A stretch of DNA of 8,677 nt from Verrucomicrobiota bacterium (GTDB lineage: Bacteria; Verrucomicrobiota; Kiritimatiellia; CAIQIC01; Lenti-01): assembly GCA_003451935.1 (NCBI GenBank), contig DMJA01000105.1, positions 1 through 8,677 on the forward strand. Direction: 5' to 3'. This document shows, piece after piece, positions 6,364-8,677 of the stretch. A program made the position numbers and the translations under genes. The first letter of the stretch is position 1; each line of letters starts with the position of its first letter. The notes under the pieces were generated by a model. That model was not told the origin of the DNA. It saw only the letters and a list, made by a program, of their open reading frames with translations, and made no database searches.

Positions 6364-7187
6364 GGCGCACCTCCCGTCAGCTCTTCCACTTCCTGCGGCG
6401 TCAGCGTCCGGATGTGGCACAGCGGGTCGCCCTCCAGCGAAGGCGCTCCCTTGCCCTTGATCGTGTGCGCGATCACCGCGCGCGGCCCCTCGAATTTCGA
6501 TGCCATCGCGCGGCCGACGACCTCGCACACCGCGCCGACGTCGTGTCCGTCCACCTCGTCCGCCGACCAGCCGAAGGCGCGGAACTTGTCCGCCAGCGGT
6601 GCGAGCCCCACCACGCGCGCCGTATTGTCCATCATGCACCGGACATTGTCGTCCACGATCAGGACCAAATTGTCCAGCTTGTGCTGCGCGGCAAAGAGGA
6701 ACGCCTCCCAGACGGCGCCCTCGTGCAGTTCGCCGTCGCCCGTCACCACCACCACGCGGCGGTCGGAGCCCTGCCGCTTCAAGGCCAGCGCCATGCCCGA
6801 GCCCACGCCGGGGCCGTGCCCCAGCGAGCCGTTCACGGTCTCGTAGCCGGGGATCACGGGGTCGGGAATGCCGCCCAGGAACGAGCCCGGACGGCACACC
6901 CGCTTCAGCTCCTCTTTCGGGAAGAAGCCGCGGTCCGCCAAAATGGGATAGAGGCTGATGGAGCCGTGCCCCTTGCTGACGATCAGCCGGTCGCGCGCCG
7001 GATCGCGCGGGTTGGCAGGATTGTGCCGAAGCAGTCCACCGTAGAACAGGCAGGTATAGATTTCCACCGCCGACAGCGACGACGCCACGCGCGTCTCCGG
7101 CGCCGCCGCGTGGATCCGCAGCGTATCCGCGCGGAACCGCGCCGCCAGCGCGCGCAGCTCGTCGGGGCTCTTCTTCTCTTCGCTCAT
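6360..7187 (-). CDS. Split transketolase, N-terminal subunit (ThDP diphosphate-binding domain)
   Basis: The 275-aa protein matches the first domain of transketolase and has the length usual for split forms. SKGHGSISLYPILADRG at 71-87 contains His74, a substrate/ThDP-site His. NGSLGHGPGVGSGMALA at 119-135 is the cofactor-domain loop, with His124 where many homologues have Gln. The thiamine diphosphate motif is complete: GDGE at 150-153, then Asn181 in VDDN, which bind the metal and diphosphate. HTIKGKG at 241-247 is the conserved end of the domain. It forms the active enzyme with the C-subunit. ATGA overlaps at both ends (7184-7187 with the radical SAM gene, 6360-6363 with the C-subunit gene) place it in the middle of a translationally coupled operon. 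The AAAGGGA site at 7194-7200 supports the ATG at 7187. Confidence 0.88.
   Translation of the reverse strand: MSEEKKSPDELRALAARFRADTLRIHAAAPETRVASSLSAVEIYTCLFYGGLLRHNPANPRDPARDRLIVSKGHGSISLYPILADRGFFPKEELKRVCRPGSFLGGIPDPVIPGYETVNGSLGHGPGVGSGMALALKRQGSDRRVVVVTGDGELHEGAVWEAFLFAAQHKLDNLVLIVDDNVRCMMDNTARVVGLAPLADKFRAFGWSADEVDGHDVGAVCEVVGRAMASKFEGPRAVIAHTIKGKGAPSLEGDPLCHIRTLTPQEVEELTGGAP
6369..6375 (-). promoter_or_regulatory. Strong Shine-Dalgarno site of the transketolase C-subunit gene
   Basis: Read on the minus strand it is GGGAGGT, ending 5 nt before the ATG at 6363 and lying within the last codons of the N-subunit gene. It is the clearest ribosome site in the window and would keep the two subunits in balance. 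Confidence 0.7.
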
Positions 7188-8656
7188 GTAAAGTCCCTTT
7201 GGATGGGGTGTTCCAAAATTCGCCGCACGAACGTCGCCGCCTCCGGGCCAAAGCGACGGGCGACCATGGCCTGGTACGCCGGATTCTCATAGTATTCCTT
7301 GAACGCCGCGTCGCGGAAGCGCACGACATCCTTCCAGTCCACATGCTTCGTCGAGAGCGGCCGCGAATTGCGGCTGTAGTGCCCGTAGGCCGACCATTCC
7401 TTCGGCATCTGCACGCCCTGGGCCACCAGCTCGTCGTAGAGCCGCGTGCCGGGATACGCCATCGCGCAATAGAAGTTCGCCCATTCGAACTGGTACCGCT
7501 TCGCCATGTCGAACGACTCCTGCATGCTGGCGAGATCGTCCTCCGGCAGGCCGAAGATGAAGTTGCCGACGATGGAGATGTCCGCGTCGCGCGTCCAACC
7601 GATGACCCGGTCCGTCACGTCCTCGGAGGTCTTCTTGTTGACGGAGCCCCGGACCCGCTCGTTGGCGGATTCGAAGCCATAGGCCAGCCAGCGCACGCCC
7701 GCCTTCCGCAGCTTCTTCAGCATGTCCAAACTGCGGATCGACGACACATGGGCGTAGGCCCAGAAATTCAGATCCCAGCCCTTGGCGATGATGCGGTCGC
7801 AGATCTCCTCGACGCGCTCCATGTTCGCGGTGAACACGTTGTCGAGAAGGCGCACGTTGCGCACGCCCAGCTTCACCAGGGTTTCCAGTTCGCCGATGAC
7901 GCGGTCGGCGGAGCGCAGGCGCAGGTTGGAGCGGCCCGCCACGACGTTTACGCTGCAATAGGAGCAGTTGTAGGGGCAGCCGTGATTCGTGTAGATCGCG
8001 CCATATGGGCTGCGGTCGTTCAGCCGGTCGAAGCAATGCCAATGGTGCGCGCGATAGCGCGACGGCGGCATCAGATCCCACGCCGCGTCCGGCAGCTGGT
8101 CCACATCCGCGAACATCGGTGCGCGGCCGCCGTCCACCACCTCGTCGCCGGAGCGCGACCAGATGCCGGGGATCTCGCCCGCCACCGGGCGCTTCCCGCG
8201 CCCGTTCGCCCTCAGCCACTTCGCCAGCGCCGTCACCGGCGCGTACGATTCGCCGCGACAAACGAAATCCGCCTCTTCTTCGCGCAAAATCCGTTCCGGA
8301 TAGGCCGACGGCACCACCCCATCCAACAGCACCGGGATGCCCGGCACCAGCTGGTGGATCGCGCGGACGGTTTCCCCCGCCGCCTGCATCTTGGTCACGT
8401 CGCCCGAATTGACCTGGTCGGTGCCGACCGCGACCAGCCCCGGCCCCAGTTCCTTCACCCGCGACGCCACCGCTTCCGGCAGCAGCCCCTCCGCATCCGC
8501 ATCCAGCAAGGCCACCGAGAGGCCCTGCCCCCGCGCATAGGCCGCCAGCAGGCCGAGCTGGACCGGCGGCGTCACCGCCGCGATCTCCGCGCCCAGCGTT
8601 CCATACGCCTTCGCGCGGTTGTTCGGAAAAAGGGCCAGCAAATCCACGGAATTCAT
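7184..8656 (-). CDS. Cobalamin-binding-domain radical SAM protein, substrate unknown
   Basis: The 490-aa protein has the class B radical SAM layout: an N-terminal Rossmann-like cobalamin-binding domain (about 1-150), a radical SAM barrel (about 215-415) and a short C-terminal region. Cys227, Cys231 and Cys234 in GCPYNCSYC form the CX3CX2C site for the 4Fe-4S cluster. YGFESANERV at 326-335, FGLPEDD at 368-374 and AYPGTRLYDEL at 400-410 are typical of the family. The DxHxxG motif of base-off/His-on cobalamin proteins reads D52-ADAE-G57, with Asp in place of His, so cobalamin may bind without a lower His ligand or not at all. Such enzymes methylate unreactive carbons or perform radical rearrangements; some sit in surface-glycan loci. 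Coupling to the split transketolase suggests a sugar or sugar-phosphate substrate. The ATG at 8656 is the first possible start, since an in-frame TAG (8666-8668) lies four codons upstream. No clear ribosome site is seen. Confidence 0.85.
   Translation of the reverse strand: MNSVDLLALFPNNRAKAYGTLGAEIAAVTPPVQLGLLAAYARGQGLSVALLDADAEGLLPEAVASRVKELGPGLVAVGTDQVNSGDVTKMQAAGETVRAIHQLVPGIPVLLDGVVPSAYPERILREEEADFVCRGESYAPVTALAKWLRANGRGKRPVAGEIPGIWSRSGDEVVDGGRAPMFADVDQLPDAAWDLMPPSRYRAHHWHCFDRLNDRSPYGAIYTNHGCPYNCSYCSVNVVAGRSNLRLRSADRVIGELETLVKLGVRNVRLLDNVFTANMERVEEICDRIIAKGWDLNFWAYAHVSSIRSLDMLKKLRKAGVRWLAYGFESANERVRGSVNKKTSEDVTDRVIGWTRDADISIVGNFIFGLPEDDLASMQESFDMAKRYQFEWANFYCAMAYPGTRLYDELVAQGVQMPKEWSAYGHYSRNSRPLSTKHVDWKDVVRFRDAAFKEYYENPAYQAMVARRFGPEAATFVRRILEHPIQRDFT
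7194..7200 (-). promoter_or_regulatory. Shine-Dalgarno site of the transketolase N-subunit gene
   Basis: On the minus strand this is AAAGGGA, 6 nt before the ATG at 7187, inside the end of the radical SAM gene. It supports the overlapping start. Confidence 0.6.
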
Positions 8657-8677
8657 GCCCGCACGCTATCACGCCCG

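Noticed and set aside
5500..6846. Long open plus-strand frame opposite the transketolase genes
   Set aside because: It is rich in His, Arg and Pro, crosses the junction of two real genes and shows no motif; it is an antisense shadow.
7287..8672. Long minus-strand frame overlapping the radical SAM gene in another phase
   Set aside because: It is Gly/Arg/Ala-rich without motifs, while the other phase carries a complete radical SAM signature.

Overview
This is a GC-rich bacterial window with seven protein genes and almost no spare DNA. Six genes look like part of a surface-polysaccharide or nucleotide-sugar locus. The seventh, at the left edge, is a secreted lipoprotein of the DUF2961/GH172 glycosidase family. 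No rRNA, tRNA, mobile element, CRISPR array or phage gene is visible. The composition, the GH172 lipoprotein and the cobalamin radical SAM enzyme would suit a Gram-negative bacterium, perhaps of the Planctomycetota/Verrucomicrobiota/Kiritimatiellota group. That placement is a low-confidence inference.

Layout. (A) 1-882, minus: GH172-like lipoprotein, cut off at its 3' end by the window edge. (B) 970-3152, plus: a two-gene operon with a 4-bp ATGA overlap, encoding a GHMP sugar kinase related to heptose-7-phosphate kinases and a DegT-fold PLP/PMP enzyme with His instead of the catalytic Lys. It ends at a hairpin with a T-tract (3179-3212). (C) 3253-4464, minus: GT4-type glycosyltransferase. (D) 4479-5411, plus: GDP-fucose-synthase-like epimerase/reductase, whose start lies only 14 bp from that of the glycosyltransferase. 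(E) 8656-5401, minus: a three-gene operon joined by ATGA overlaps, encoding a B12-binding-type radical SAM protein and the N- and C-terminal halves of a split transketolase. Its end overlaps the end of gene D by 11 bp.

How the genes may work together. The DegT-fold enzyme has the His-His-x4-EGG signature of ColD, the GDP-4-keto-6-deoxymannose 3-dehydratase, so it probably removes the C3 hydroxyl of a 4-keto nucleotide sugar rather than aminating it. The epimerase/reductase keeps all the catalytic residues of GDP-fucose synthase and would finish that sugar, as ColC does for colitose. Two readings fit the remaining genes. In the first, the split transketolase supplies sedoheptulose 7-phosphate, the kinase acts on a heptose 7-phosphate, and the product is a 3,6-dideoxyheptose. 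In the second, the transketolase transfers a two-carbon ketol unit onto the 4-ketone, giving a branched sugar by analogy with yersiniose. The radical SAM enzyme would add a further modification. No 4,6-dehydratase or nucleotidyltransferase lies in the window, so these schemes are inference.
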